This document shows positions 17,058 through 25,533 of a DNA stretch of 64,000 bases, in pieces. How positions within the stretch are numbered: the stretch's first letter is position 1; each line of letters begins with the position of its first letter. This stretch comes from an uncultured Prevotellaceae bacterium (GTDB lineage Bacteria; Bacteroidota; Bacteroidia; Bacteroidales; Bacteroidaceae): the NCBI GenBank assembly GCA_900319385.1, contig ONOG01000022.1, forward strand, positions 23,250 to 87,249, in the 5' to 3' direction. The position numbers and the translations under genes are program-made. The notes under the pieces are model-generated. The model did not search any database and was not told where the DNA came from. It worked only from the letters and a program-made list of their open reading frames with translations.

Positions 17058-18683
17058 ATGATACGAACAAACAGGAAATGGCTGTGGGGCATGGGCGCTG
17101 CCCTACTCTTCTGTGCCTCCACCGCCGTGGCACAAAGCCCCGTGCAAAGCACAAACGAAGGCATCATCCACAACGACACATTTTGGGACACACAGGAGGG
17201 CACACCCATCTACAGTCAGGGTGGCGGCATCTTCCGCTTCACCGACCCCACGACGGGACAGCCCGCCTGGTTCTGGTACGGTGCCCACTACCGCGAAGCG
17301 GAACTCTACCGTCAGGACCCCAGCGTGACTCTCGAGCGCAACTCGCTCGTCGGCGTGACGTGCTACACATCGTCCGACCTCGTCCACTGGCACGACCGCG
17401 GCCACGTGATGACAGCCGACCAGATTCGCGGCGACCGTCCCTTCGTGGGATGGTTCGGACGCATGGGCGTGGCCTACATCGCTGAACTGAAGCAATATGC
17501 CCTCGTCTCGCAGCACAACAACAGCGTGATGATCGCGCTCAGCGACTCGCCCCTCGGACCGTTCGCCGTTCACAAACACATCGACATGACCGCGATGATC
17601 GGCACACCGAACACGGGCGACCAGACCGTCTTCACCGACGAAGACGGACGTTCCTACCTCGTCTATTCCTATGGCAAGGGCCGCAACGCCACCTACCTGT
17701 CCGAAATCCGCCTCATGTCCGACGGGACGGTCGGGCTGAAGGACTGCGTGCAGGTGTATAAGAAGGAGAGCCGCGAGGGCAACTGCATGTTCAAGTACAA
17801 GGGCCGCTACTACCTCTGCGCCTCGAACATCTACGGCTGGGACTCGTCCTTTGCCTATTACCTCGTCAGCGACAGCATCTACGGCCCCTACCTGCCCACG
17901 AACGACATGCAGGTGATGGAGGGCTGCGAGCAGGACTACGCCCACGTCACGCAGACGGGATTCTTCGTCACCCTGCACGGCTCGGAGCAGGAGACCGTCG
18001 TCTATTGCGGCGACCGCTGGTGCAACTTCGCCGGCAACGGACTGGGCTACAACCAGTGGTTCCCCCTGTCGTTCCGTGCCGACGGACGTCCTGTGTTCAA
18101 TTCGCTCTCGGCCTGGACCCTCGATGCGCAGACAGGCCGCTGGAGCGTAGCCGCCGACAACAACTACGTGCGCAACGCTTCGTTCGAAGCCGACCGCCGC
18201 GACGTGCCCATCCCCGTCAAGCCGCGCCAGGAATACCTGCTCGGTTGGGACACCGAGGTGGTGAAGGGCAATGCCGTGAGCCTCGACAATCCGCACTCGC
18301 CGCGCCTCAACCACCGCAACAGCCGTGAGGACCGCCAGCATGTGGTGGGCGAACATGCGCTGTGCATCGCCGACAGCGTCGCTTTCGAGCGTATCGTCTC
18401 GCAGACCGTCGCTGCCACCGACTTCGTCCCCCTGCCCGACGGCGACTATGTGCTCACGTTCCGCTTTCGCGTCAGCGGAGTGTTCAGCACACTGAGTGCC
18501 GAGGTGGAGTCCGGCGACAAAAGCTATGCCCTCAACTTGCGTGCCATGCGCAATCGCGACCAGTGGGCGACTGCCACCCTCCCCGTCCGCATCGCAGGGC
18601 AGCGTGCCGTCGTCCGCTTCCAGGCCCGCGGCAAAGCGCAGGCTCAATGCCTCATCGACGACGTGGAACTGAAACAGAAATAA
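17058..18683 (+). CDS. Secreted glycoside hydrolase, GH43-like
   Basis: 541 residues with a signal peptide cut near residue 26 (STAVAQ). The central part fits a five-bladed propeller of GH43 type: GGGIFRF and WFWYGAHY near residues 55-78, CYTSSDLVHW (102-111), GDQTVFTDEDGRSYLVYSY (187-205), and REGNCMFKYKGRYYL with E240 as the likely acid. The pattern resembles the subfamilies that hold exo-galactanases and related enzymes, which is a tentative reading. Residues from about 370 on form a separate jelly-roll-like domain ending DDVELKQK. It has its own promoter and terminator and stands alone. Confidence 0.72.
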   Translation: MIRTNRKWLWGMGAALLFCASTAVAQSPVQSTNEGIIHNDTFWDTQEGTPIYSQGGGIFRFTDPTTGQPAWFWYGAHYREAELYRQDPSVTLERNSLVGVTCYTSSDLVHWHDRGHVMTADQIRGDRPFVGWFGRMGVAYIAELKQYALVSQHNNSVMIALSDSPLGPFAVHKHIDMTAMIGTPNTGDQTVFTDEDGRSYLVYSYGKGRNATYLSEIRLMSDGTVGLKDCVQVYKKESREGNCMFKYKGRYYLCASNIYGWDSSFAYYLVSDSIYGPYLPTNDMQVMEGCEQDYAHVTQTGFFVTLHGSEQETVVYCGDRWCNFAGNGLGYNQWFPLSFRADGRPVFNSLSAWTLDAQTGRWSVAADNNYVRNASFEADRRDVPIPVKPRQEYLLGWDTEVVKGNAVSLDNPHSPRLNHRNSREDRQHVVGEHALCIADSVAFERIVSQTVAATDFVPLPDGDYVLTFRFRVSGVFSTLSAEVESGDKSYALNLRAMRNRDQWATATLPVRIAGQRAVVRFQARGKAQAQCLIDDVELKQK

Positions 18684-18723
18684 CGGTCGGAGCGTGGACA
18701 TCCACAATTCGACAGACAAAACA

Positions 18724-18764
18724 AGGAGCGCAGGCAACAAGCACCTGCGCTCCTCTCATTTTTA
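18724..18764 (+). terminator. Rho-independent terminator after the GH43-like gene
   Basis: AGGAGCGCAGG and CCTGCGCTCCT form a perfect 11-bp stem followed by CTCATTTTT. Confidence 0.88.
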
Positions 18765-18866
18765 GGGGCTTTTCGCTGTTTATCATTTTCTAACAAAGAT
18801 TTGTCATTTTCTGACAAAATGCCCATTCCATGGGGGCTTGAGCACGATTTGACGCGAAACAGCGTT

Positions 18867-18956
18867 CACACGTCAATCGACTGAAATCCTGTCATCCATC
18901 CAATCAACTATCAAGTTCGGTCGATTGACGTCAAGATTTCAACAGATTGACGTGTG
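18867..18956. repeat. Long imperfect inverted repeat in intergenic DNA
   Basis: Bases 18867-18888 (CACACGTCAATCGACTGAAA...) pair with 18935-18956 with three mismatches in 22. GTCAATC also recurs inverted inside the loop. No gene lies here. The surrounding 18765-19160 region holds no other feature that I can support. Confidence 0.55.
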
Positions 18957-19159
18957 AGTCGGTTAACACCAAATTCTCTCAGTCAAAAAACGATGGTCTG
19001 ATTGTGTTTTAACATTTCACCTGCTGGCAGGCATCGTTAGTTGCAATTTCGTCAACTATAGCTCGACAAGTTCAGCGTCTGAGAATCGCGCAAAAGTCAG
19101 CGGCTGTCCTCTCGGTCGCAAATATCGCCTCTATTTTTCACCTTTCACCTTCCACTTTT

Positions 19160-19356
19160 CGCTTGTCCGCCGTCTGGCTGTCGGCAGTCGGCGGACGCAG
19201 CATCGGCAGACGGCGGACAAACCTATCGGCAGACGGCGCTCTGACGGCCGTCAGACGGCGGACTGCCGACGCTCAGACGGCGGACAACCGACAGACTAAA
19301 CGGCGCTCGGCCGACGCTCAAACGGCGGACAAACGACGGTGTGTCGGCGGACAAAA
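19160..19356. repeat. GC-rich tandem repeats with CAGACGGCGGACA core
   Basis: The core CAGACGGCGGACA and variants recurs at least six times at irregular spacing. Segments such as AGACGGCGCTCTG...CGTCAGACGGCGGAC match the reverse complement of the 45-bp array at 63.1 kb, so both belong to one repeat family. Several frames are open across it only because the repeat lacks stop codons. Confidence 0.7.
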
Positions 19357-19460
19357 ATGAAATAAATTGGGACCCATTATGTGAAAATGCTTTTCGCAAA
19401 GCGGAAAAAAGGGATTTTTAGTCAGAAAACTCAACTTTCGGGATTTCAATGAAATAATAA

Positions 19461-19500
19461 AGTTGTCCCAAGTTGTCCTTCGTTGTCCCATGTTGTCTTC
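19461..19500. repeat. Four 10-bp tandem units (AGTTGTCCCA type)
   Basis: AGTTGTCCCA, AGTTGTCCTT, CGTTGTCCCA, TGTTGTCTTC follow each other directly, 20 bases outside the left target duplication of the transposon. Confidence 0.75.
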
Positions 19501-19519
19501 TAAAATATTGCCTTTCCAA

Positions 19520-19527
19520 AAATTTTA
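19520..19527 (+). repeat. Left target-site duplication AAATTTTA
   Basis: Eight bases directly outside the left inverted repeat, identical and in the same direction as 27922-27929. Read as an extension of the inverted repeat the two sites mismatch at the first base, so this is a true direct repeat. Confidence 0.85.
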
Positions 19528-19554
19528 GGTAACGATATAACTGTTGACTGAAGA

Positions 19555-19899
19555 TTATCTTTTCTTTTTATATTTGTTTTTTCTTCTCTTTATAACTTCT
19601 GTTGTCTCATCATGCTCTTCACCTGTTAATACATCACATAAGTGTAGAAACTTATCATTGTCATATTGAAGATGTATTCTCCATCCTTTTATCTTGTTGA
19701 TATATGCTCGATATACGTTTACGGATTTGATTCCGCTAACTTTATGAAGTTGGGTATGAGGGAAAAACCGTGTTATGTGATTTTCGTTATCTTCCAACTC
19801 AGCAAGTGCCTTTAAAAAATCAGAGTATAAATTTTTTGACAAAATTTTATATGCTTTGGCTATAATGCCAAGTTCATCTTTTAATGGTTTTGGTGTCAT
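19555..19899 (-). CDS. Small basic protein, possibly RelE/ParE-like
   Basis: 114 residues with a very basic C-terminus (VIKRRKNKYKKKR). The stretch VYRAYINKIKGWRIHLQYDNDKF followed by LHLCDVLTGEEHDE resembles the late strands of RelE/ParE toxins; this is a tentative reading. Its start overlaps the stop of the preceding gene by four bases (ATGA), so the two are coupled. Its stop codon lies in the left terminal repeat of the transposon, so the gene ends at the very edge of the element. Confidence 0.6.
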   Translation of the reverse strand: MTPKPLKDELGIIAKAYKILSKNLYSDFLKALAELEDNENHITRFFPHTQLHKVSGIKSVNVYRAYINKIKGWRIHLQYDNDKFLHLCDVLTGEEHDETTEVIKRRKNKYKKKR

Positions 19900-20261
19900 T
19901 TCTTATTATATAATATTGAAGCCACTACGTTAAACACTTCTACACTTTCATTAATTGAAGTTATTCGTAATAATTGAATAATACGTTGGTTAAAAATTGG
20001 ATCTTCGTCAAAAGTCAAAATAACACGATATTTCCTTGTTGCCCTGAACATGTACAATGTGCTTTTCTGTTGAGATATAGAAGCAGGAAAGGAAACATTG
20101 TGAGAACGATATAATTTCCTTGGCCAAGGTTGTTCTCTTGCAGTTTTTACAAGTTCATTTAATGCCTTGTCTAAACTCTGACGTTCCGAGGCCGAAAGAC
20201 GTTTTTCGTCTGCATCAAAACCTTTAGTTATTTCAATAAGTACATTACGTTTTTTAATCAT
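19896..20261 (-). CDS. Small protein, RelE/ParE-like, transposon cargo
   Basis: 121 residues. The N-terminal half is helical (SASERQSLDKALNELVKTAR); the second half reads LYMFRATRKYRVILTFDEDP, close in pattern to RelE/ParE-superfamily toxins, which bind and cut ribosome-bound mRNA or poison gyrase. It is coupled to the next gene by an ATGA overlap. No obvious antitoxin lies alongside, unless the 158-residue neighbour fills that role. Function unproven. Confidence 0.55.
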   Translation of the reverse strand: MIKKRNVLIEITKGFDADEKRLSASERQSLDKALNELVKTAREQPWPRKLYRSHNVSFPASISQQKSTLYMFRATRKYRVILTFDEDPIFNQRIIQLLRITSINESVEVFNVVASILYNKK

Positions 20262-20304
20262 ATTTTACAGACTTTTATTATAAATAGTCTTAACTATTGC
20301 AAAA

Positions 20305-20781
20305 TTACAGATTTCCATTGTTTAATTCTCCACTCTTATAGATTTGAATATCACAGTATTCATCTACAAGTTTAAGGTTCAAATATTCTGCTATTAGACA
20401 GTCTTGTCCCTTTTCTTTTCTCGCCCAAATATATTTGTATCTTGCAAGGTGCGTCTTATTGGATGATAAAATCATTGCGTAGGTTATTGAATTTTGAAAA
20501 TCTTCCATATATTGTTGAAATTGTTCAGAGCCAATAAAATCTCTTTCAACTACAAATTTCTTTATGAAGCAGCCATGCCGTTCTTCTACAATGTCTTCTT
20601 CACAAATATAATCCTTTCTTGCTTCAATAAGCAAATAAACAAGGCCGTCTTTATCAACAACCTTAAATGACCTTTCTCTGTCCGAATCAGCACATAACAA
20701 TTCCCCCTCTTCAATAGAATTTCTGTAAAGTTCGGGAAAATGTGTTGTATGAACTTTATGAGTAATATGTTCGTTTGTCAT
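20305..20781 (-). CDS. Hypothetical protein, transposon cargo
   Basis: 158 residues, no family recognised. It is acidic in its first half (IEEGELLCADSDRERSFKVV) and carries four cysteines but no clear metal motif. It is first in a three-gene minus-strand run with the two RelE-like genes, 43 bases upstream of the second, so it may be their antitoxin or partner. A -7-like box (TATTTTTG on the minus strand at 20802-20809) lies 21 bases upstream, with a weak CTTG -33 element at 20830-20833. Confidence 0.6.
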   Translation of the reverse strand: MTNEHITHKVHTTHFPELYRNSIEEGELLCADSDRERSFKVVDKDGLVYLLIEARKDYICEEDIVEERHGCFIKKFVVERDFIGSEQFQQYMEDFQNSITYAMILSSNKTHLARYKYIWARKEKGQDCLIAEYLNLKLVDEYCDIQIYKSGELNNGNL

Positions 20782-20862
20782 GGTTATTATTGATTTATTT
20801 GCAAAAATACACTATTTATTTTATATAGACAAGAATGTTATCATTAAAGTGACGAAATCATT

Positions 20863-22089
20863 ATGGAAAACGGAGAAATTACACAAAAACGCTATTTCCA
20901 AGGAGTCGATATAAGTAATATCCAAGGTATTGACGTGAGCGACCCAAACTTCACTCATTTAGCAAGACCTATGATTAGGGAACTTGCTTTTGCATTAAAC
21001 TTTGAAATCCATGAAGATAACGAAGGTATATCCGCCTATGGGGGTGATTGTATTAGAATTGCAGACCACCGAACAAACTTAAAAAGTTGGATTGATAATG
21101 GTACATACAAATCACCCTATAGATATAGCATTGTGATTGAGAATGTACGAACAACACCCCAAATACAAGTAATGGAAGGGTATGATTTTACGGTGGAAGA
21201 AATTTCATACATAGCACAAGAAGTTAGTCCAAAGCAGCTTCAATTATTAGCAGATGACATTGCAAATACAATAAAAAACGGAGAATATCCCAATCACATT
21301 TGTGGAATAAAGTATATATTAAGTACCAAACAGGATTATAAATATGTGGAAAAACCGAGCAGAGCATTAGATTATGAATGGGTGGAACTTCCGAGCAAGG
21401 GACAATGCTATCCTGTCGGTTCACCGCTGCGGAAAGGACTTGTTGCCGTCAAGTATCTGACGGCAATGGATGAGAATATCATATATTCCGACAAGTTGCG
21501 TTCCACAAATTGTATTTGTGCAACACTTCTTGAAAAGAATGTATTAGGAGAAGCCGACGGCTTGTCCCTCTGTTCGGGTGACAAGGAGACTGTCGTTATG
21601 TGGTTTCGTAAAACAGGTTACGGAAACCTTTACAAAGCACCTTTCTCAGACGTAGAAATCAACTTGGACGACATAAAGTATAAGGAGTTCTTTCTGTTTG
21701 GGGATGACAACGGACACTTTTCCTATATATTAAAGAATGGCGACAAGGTTCTGTATCGTCTGCTTCCGTTTATAGAAGAGGAGGAAGCTGTCAAGGAAGC
21801 GAATGACACTCTTAACGAATTGAAAGAGGACGAGAGTTCTATGGAGGAAGTCTATATGAGGTTCACAAAATCCGTTCTGAACAGAATGATTGTTTCCGTG
21901 AACGGTAAGGCAGACAATAAATTTCTGAAAGAATGGATGAACGGTCTTTCCTATGAAGAACTGCATTCATTCCAACGGTTCATTACCTACAACTCTCCGG
22001 GGTTGGAAACGGACTTCCGCAGTTGGATTGCCTTTGACGATTCCGTATTCTATGACATAAGACAACAAACAGCAGACATTGACATATGA
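20863..22089 (+). CDS. Phage baseplate/tail assembly protein, T4 gp26/gp51-like
   Basis: 408 residues. The region from about 168 has the pattern of T4-type baseplate assembly proteins: VELPSKGQCYPVGSPL, then VAVKYLTAMDENIIYSDKL, then DKETVVMWFRKTGYGNLY and a C-terminal helical part. In myophages these proteins help build the baseplate hub. The first 165 residues match nothing I know. The stop overlaps the start of the tape-measure gene by four bases (ATGA), so the two are made together. The assignment rests on motif resemblance. It lies inside a transposon and not in a prophage. Confidence 0.6.
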   Translation: MENGEITQKRYFQGVDISNIQGIDVSDPNFTHLARPMIRELAFALNFEIHEDNEGISAYGGDCIRIADHRTNLKSWIDNGTYKSPYRYSIVIENVRTTPQIQVMEGYDFTVEEISYIAQEVSPKQLQLLADDIANTIKNGEYPNHICGIKYILSTKQDYKYVEKPSRALDYEWVELPSKGQCYPVGSPLRKGLVAVKYLTAMDENIIYSDKLRSTNCICATLLEKNVLGEADGLSLCSGDKETVVMWFRKTGYGNLYKAPFSDVEINLDDIKYKEFFLFGDDNGHFSYILKNGDKVLYRLLPFIEEEEAVKEANDTLNELKEDESSMEEVYMRFTKSVLNRMIVSVNGKADNKFLKEWMNGLSYEELHSFQRFITYNSPGLETDFRSWIAFDDSVFYDIRQQTADIDI

Positions 22090-25000
22090 GTATGACATTG
22101 GAGGGAATATTCTCACAGTTGGAAAACATTTCCCGAAAACTTGACAACAGGGAAGGAAGAATAGAAAGCATAAGAGATGATTTTGACAAGGCACTTGGTA
22201 TCAGCAAGGAGGAACACGACAAGGTTGTTTCCCTGATTGAGCAGTTCCAAGACTCGAAGGAAAGCATGGAGCAATATGACAAGGAAATCGGAGAGACAGA
22301 AGATGCACTGAAAAGTCTGAACAAGGAAATACAGGATTTGAGGGACGAACTGTCAAAGACGACACTTTCTGCTGCTGAAATGACAAAGAAACAAGGTGAG
22401 TTGAACGATAATCTGTCCGCAAAGAACCGTTTGCTTACCAAGAAAGACAAACTTGAACAGGCAAAGAAATCAGAAGGAAGGGAACAAGAAAAACTCAAAG
22501 GCAAATTAGGTAATAAGGGAGTAACCGACCTTGCAGCGGCTGTTGCACAGAACAAAAAGATGGAAGCGGGTTTGATGGCCGCTTCCAAAGGTGGAGGTTT
22601 GTCAAAGGCTTTGGGCAGTATGAAGGGAAATGTCTATGTCATGGCCGCTCAGGCACTGATAAGTGCCATTGAATTCGGCATCGGCAAGGCGACGGAATAT
22701 GCAAAGGTGGCAGGAGAGAATCTAATGCGTACCATAAACGCGACAACCACAGTAAGCCTCAATCAGATGAAAGCAAGCCTTGATGCATGGCAGGATGTGG
22801 TGAACGGTGCATACTCTTCACAGACATTGGCAGCAGAGAGTCAGTTGGAACTTCTAAAGGCACATAACGCCAACCAACTTGCTTCCTTGAAACTCGAACA
22901 CACTTGGACGAATTGGATTCCCATTTGGGGAGAAATCAACAAATATGCTGAAACAACATTGGAAATCGAACAGCAACTTGCCGAGACACGTATGTCAAAC
23001 GCGATGAAAACCATTGCACAGGTGAACGATTTCACAAAGAGGACAGACGACTACATTAAGAAGCAAGATAAAGCAGTTCACCAATATCAAGTTCTGAACG
23101 GCCTTTCCATTGCTCAGACACAGATGTTCGAAAAGCGGATGTTTGCGCAAGGTCAGTCTTTTGCAAAGTTCAACAAGACCATTGAGGATGCACTTAAACT
23201 TCAGAATACATTCACAGAGCAGAGCGGACGTGCCGTCAACCTCACGAATGCAGACATAACGCAATCGTTTGCTGTAGGGCGTTTAGTGGGGGAAGATAAC
23301 CTTACTGCTTTTCAAGCACAAATGCAGGTGTTCAACCATTCCGTCGCCGAGTCTGCCGACATTATGTATCAGATGTACAAAGATGCAAACCGCATGGGGC
23401 TGTCACAGCAGAAGTTGGTGAAGAATGTGCTTTCAAACCTTAAACTTGCCAACAAATACGATTTCAAGAACGGAACGAAGGGGTTTATCGAGTTGGCAAA
23501 ATGGGCTGAAAATGCCCGCTTCAACCTTGGTTCTTTAGGCAGTGCAGTCGAGAAAGTGCAAGGCGGAGGTTTGGAGGGTGTCATCACACAGGCTGCGAGA
23601 TTACAGGTATTAGGCGGAAGGGCATCCATGAATGCTGACCCGATGGCAATGATTTATGAGGCCAATGCCGACCCCGACGCATATGCCAAGCGTATTGCAG
23701 ATTCCGTATCGGACTTAGGGGTTGTTGACAGAAAAACAGGTGAAGTGGATTTCCGTGGAACTGCCAACATGCTTATTCGTCAGAGGGCAGAGGCATGGGG
23801 AATGAACGTGGAAGAACTAAAGGACATACGCCGCGAACAGGCCAAGAAAGCAGTCGTAAGGGGGCAGATGAGAGGCTCAACGCTTACAAGCAAGCAGAAG
23901 GACTTAGTGGCAAACAAGGCCCAAAGGGATGAGAATACAGGTGAATGGTTCGTCCAAACACTGCAAGGGACAAGAATAGGTGTGAATGACGTTAAAGCCT
24001 CTGACTTGGACAATCTGAAAGCCGAGAATACGGCAAAGAACGCAGAGGAATATGCACAGGCAACGATGGGTTTTACGGAACAGATTGAAGCAAGCACCAA
24101 ACATATTGATTCCATGTTGGGAAATCTTACCTTGGATAATTTTGGTGAAATGGTTGACAGAACCATTGCAGAAACAACGGATGCATATACAAGAAATGCC
24201 CAATCCATTGTGAGTGCAATAGCCAAGAATAGGTTTCAGTCGTCAGAGGAATTGAAGGAAATGTTGGGCCATTTGCAAAATATTGACGAACAATATAAAG
24301 AGGCGATTTTAACCATCAAGAACAAGGGAAAATTAACAGAAGAACAAAAAGTAGAAGAGGCAAGAGATGCTTTTAGAAAAAAAATCGCTACAGGTAAACA
24401 AATACAACTCTTAAAAAGCAGTGAGCAACGAAATCTAAGTGCAGAAGAAGAGGAAATATTATACAATACAGATAAGAGAATGGCCAAACAAATGCCAAAG
24501 TGGATTGACCGGATAACAGGTTTCAATTCGTCTAATCAATATTGGCAAAATAGTAAGAATACGCCACAAAGTGTCATTGACGCTGAAAATAAAAGGAAAG
24601 AACATAATAGAGAGCAAACTGCAATGTGGGAAGCGATGTCGATGGCAATGGATGCTGTTGCTGTATCTAATAATAGACCAATGGCTGTTGGTGCTTCAAG
24701 TGTTACTCCCATACACGATGGTTCTGCAAAACTTGTTAAAACAGACCCCAAAGATACCGCCATTTTTGCAAAGACTGGCGGTCCATTCGACAAACTCTTT
24801 GATGGAATTTTTGGGCGTGTAAATGCTATTTATGACACTCTTACAAGTCCACAATCTCACAAAGCAATTCTTCCGAAGTCCTTAATCGGTCAAACAATTA
24901 GTGATTCTTTGGATTTAGCAAAAATCAATGCCAACACAAATAATGGCCAATCAAGCCGTATTGCCCCAATAGACATTAAACTCCACGGAGATATTATATT

Positions 25001-25154
25001 GAAATCAGAAAACGGAATGTCCTTCGACATTTCGCGGCAATTGGAGACAGACCCGCTGCTTATTAGGACAATAAGCAGACTAATAGCGGAGCACGTATCA
25101 AAGTCAATTAATGGAGGCCGTGGAAATTTAGGCATATTTATGAGTGGCGTATAA
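22086..25154 (+). CDS. Phage tail tape-measure-like protein
   Basis: 1,022 residues. The N-terminus is a long charged coiled coil (about 5-155, e.g. IQDLRDELSKTTLSAAEMTK). A glycine-rich hydrophobic stretch follows (about 168-205, YVMAAQALISAIEFGIG), then a long helical body with tape-measure features: SVSLNQ-type helices, LGGRASMNADPMAMIYEAN and repeated Q- and A-rich helices. In tailed phages this protein sets tail length and helps DNA entry. No portal, capsid, sheath or terminase gene is present, so the pair cannot build a tail alone. GC content is higher than in the left genes of the same element, which suggests separate origin. Confidence 0.72.
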   Translation: MSMTLEGIFSQLENISRKLDNREGRIESIRDDFDKALGISKEEHDKVVSLIEQFQDSKESMEQYDKEIGETEDALKSLNKEIQDLRDELSKTTLSAAEMTKKQGELNDNLSAKNRLLTKKDKLEQAKKSEGREQEKLKGKLGNKGVTDLAAAVAQNKKMEAGLMAASKGGGLSKALGSMKGNVYVMAAQALISAIEFGIGKATEYAKVAGENLMRTINATTTVSLNQMKASLDAWQDVVNGAYSSQTLAAESQLELLKAHNANQLASLKLEHTWTNWIPIWGEINKYAETTLEIEQQLAETRMSNAMKTIAQVNDFTKRTDDYIKKQDKAVHQYQVLNGLSIAQTQMFEKRMFAQGQSFAKFNKTIEDALKLQNTFTEQSGRAVNLTNADITQSFAVGRLVGEDNLTAFQAQMQVFNHSVAESADIMYQMYKDANRMGLSQQKLVKNVLSNLKLANKYDFKNGTKGFIELAKWAENARFNLGSLGSAVEKVQGGGLEGVITQAARLQVLGGRASMNADPMAMIYEANADPDAYAKRIADSVSDLGVVDRKTGEVDFRGTANMLIRQRAEAWGMNVEELKDIRREQAKKAVVRGQMRGSTLTSKQKDLVANKAQRDENTGEWFVQTLQGTRIGVNDVKASDLDNLKAENTAKNAEEYAQATMGFTEQIEASTKHIDSMLGNLTLDNFGEMVDRTIAETTDAYTRNAQSIVSAIAKNRFQSSEELKEMLGHLQNIDEQYKEAILTIKNKGKLTEEQKVEEARDAFRKKIATGKQIQLLKSSEQRNLSAEEEEILYNTDKRMAKQMPKWIDRITGFNSSNQYWQNSKNTPQSVIDAENKRKEHNREQTAMWEAMSMAMDAVAVSNNRPMAVGASSVTPIHDGSAKLVKTDPKDTAIFAKTGGPFDKLFDGIFGRVNAIYDTLTSPQSHKAILPKSLIGQTISDSLDLAKINANTNNGQSSRIAPIDIKLHGDIILKSENGMSFDISRQLETDPLLIRTISRLIAEHVSKSINGGRGNLGIFMSGV

Positions 25155-25175
25155 ATGTTAAAATCCTTGTTCTTT

Positions 25176-25206
25176 ATTGTAAATTCAGAGAAATAATGTA
25201 TCTTTG
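25176..25206 (+). promoter_or_regulatory. Promoter inside the transposon, upstream of a possible RNA
   Basis: ATTG (25176-25179), 19 bases, TATCTTTG (25199-25206). The -33 element has one mismatch. No convincing ORF begins within 300 bases downstream. Confidence 0.6.
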
Positions 25207-25212
25207 CCGTGC

Positions 25213-25458
25213 GATATACATTTTATTGCATTTGCAGACATATTTTGGAAGTGCATTCCGCATCTTCATTCCGTTGAGTGAAACTTCGACAACTTCAATC
25301 AATATGACAGGGATGAGAATTGGGAGCACTCCCTTGACGTGTATATTCAAATGTCTGATATACTGTCAAGGCGAGGCTAAATTCTATCTTATCGTCATAT
25401 TGGCAGTCGAAGGCCACACTCAAGAATAAGATATTGAATGTGGCCTCGCTTCTTTTAT
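25213..25458 (+). ncRNA. Possible structured non-coding RNA, transposon cargo
   Basis: This 246-base stretch follows a good promoter, has only chance ORFs and ends in a hairpin: 25412-25423 (GGCCACACTCAA) pairs with 25434-25445 (TTGAATGTGGCC) with one mismatch, followed by TCGCTTCTTTTA. A second pairing, CTTGAC around 25334 with GTCAAG around 25368, can form upstream. No known RNA family is recognised; it could also be a long leader of the next gene (start 25534). Confidence 0.35.
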
Positions 25459-25533
25459 GTGTCTTGACAACAATCAACACCATTAACACATGTCTGTTGG
25501 GCCAAAGGCATGATAACTTAAAAAACTATAAGT

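Noticed and set aside
17103..18740. 545-codon minus-strand ORF
   Set aside because: Antisense of the GH43-like gene, which has a perfect promoter, signal peptide and terminator on the plus strand.
19160..19356. GC-rich repeats as a CRISPR or a coding gene
   Set aside because: Cores are irregularly spaced, the intervening DNA is itself repeated, and the ORF (19163-19360) is just the translated repeat.
20863..25154. Complete prophage or contractile injection system
   Set aside because: Only two tail-type genes are present inside defined transposon ends; sheath, tube, baseplate wedge and ATPase genes are all missing.
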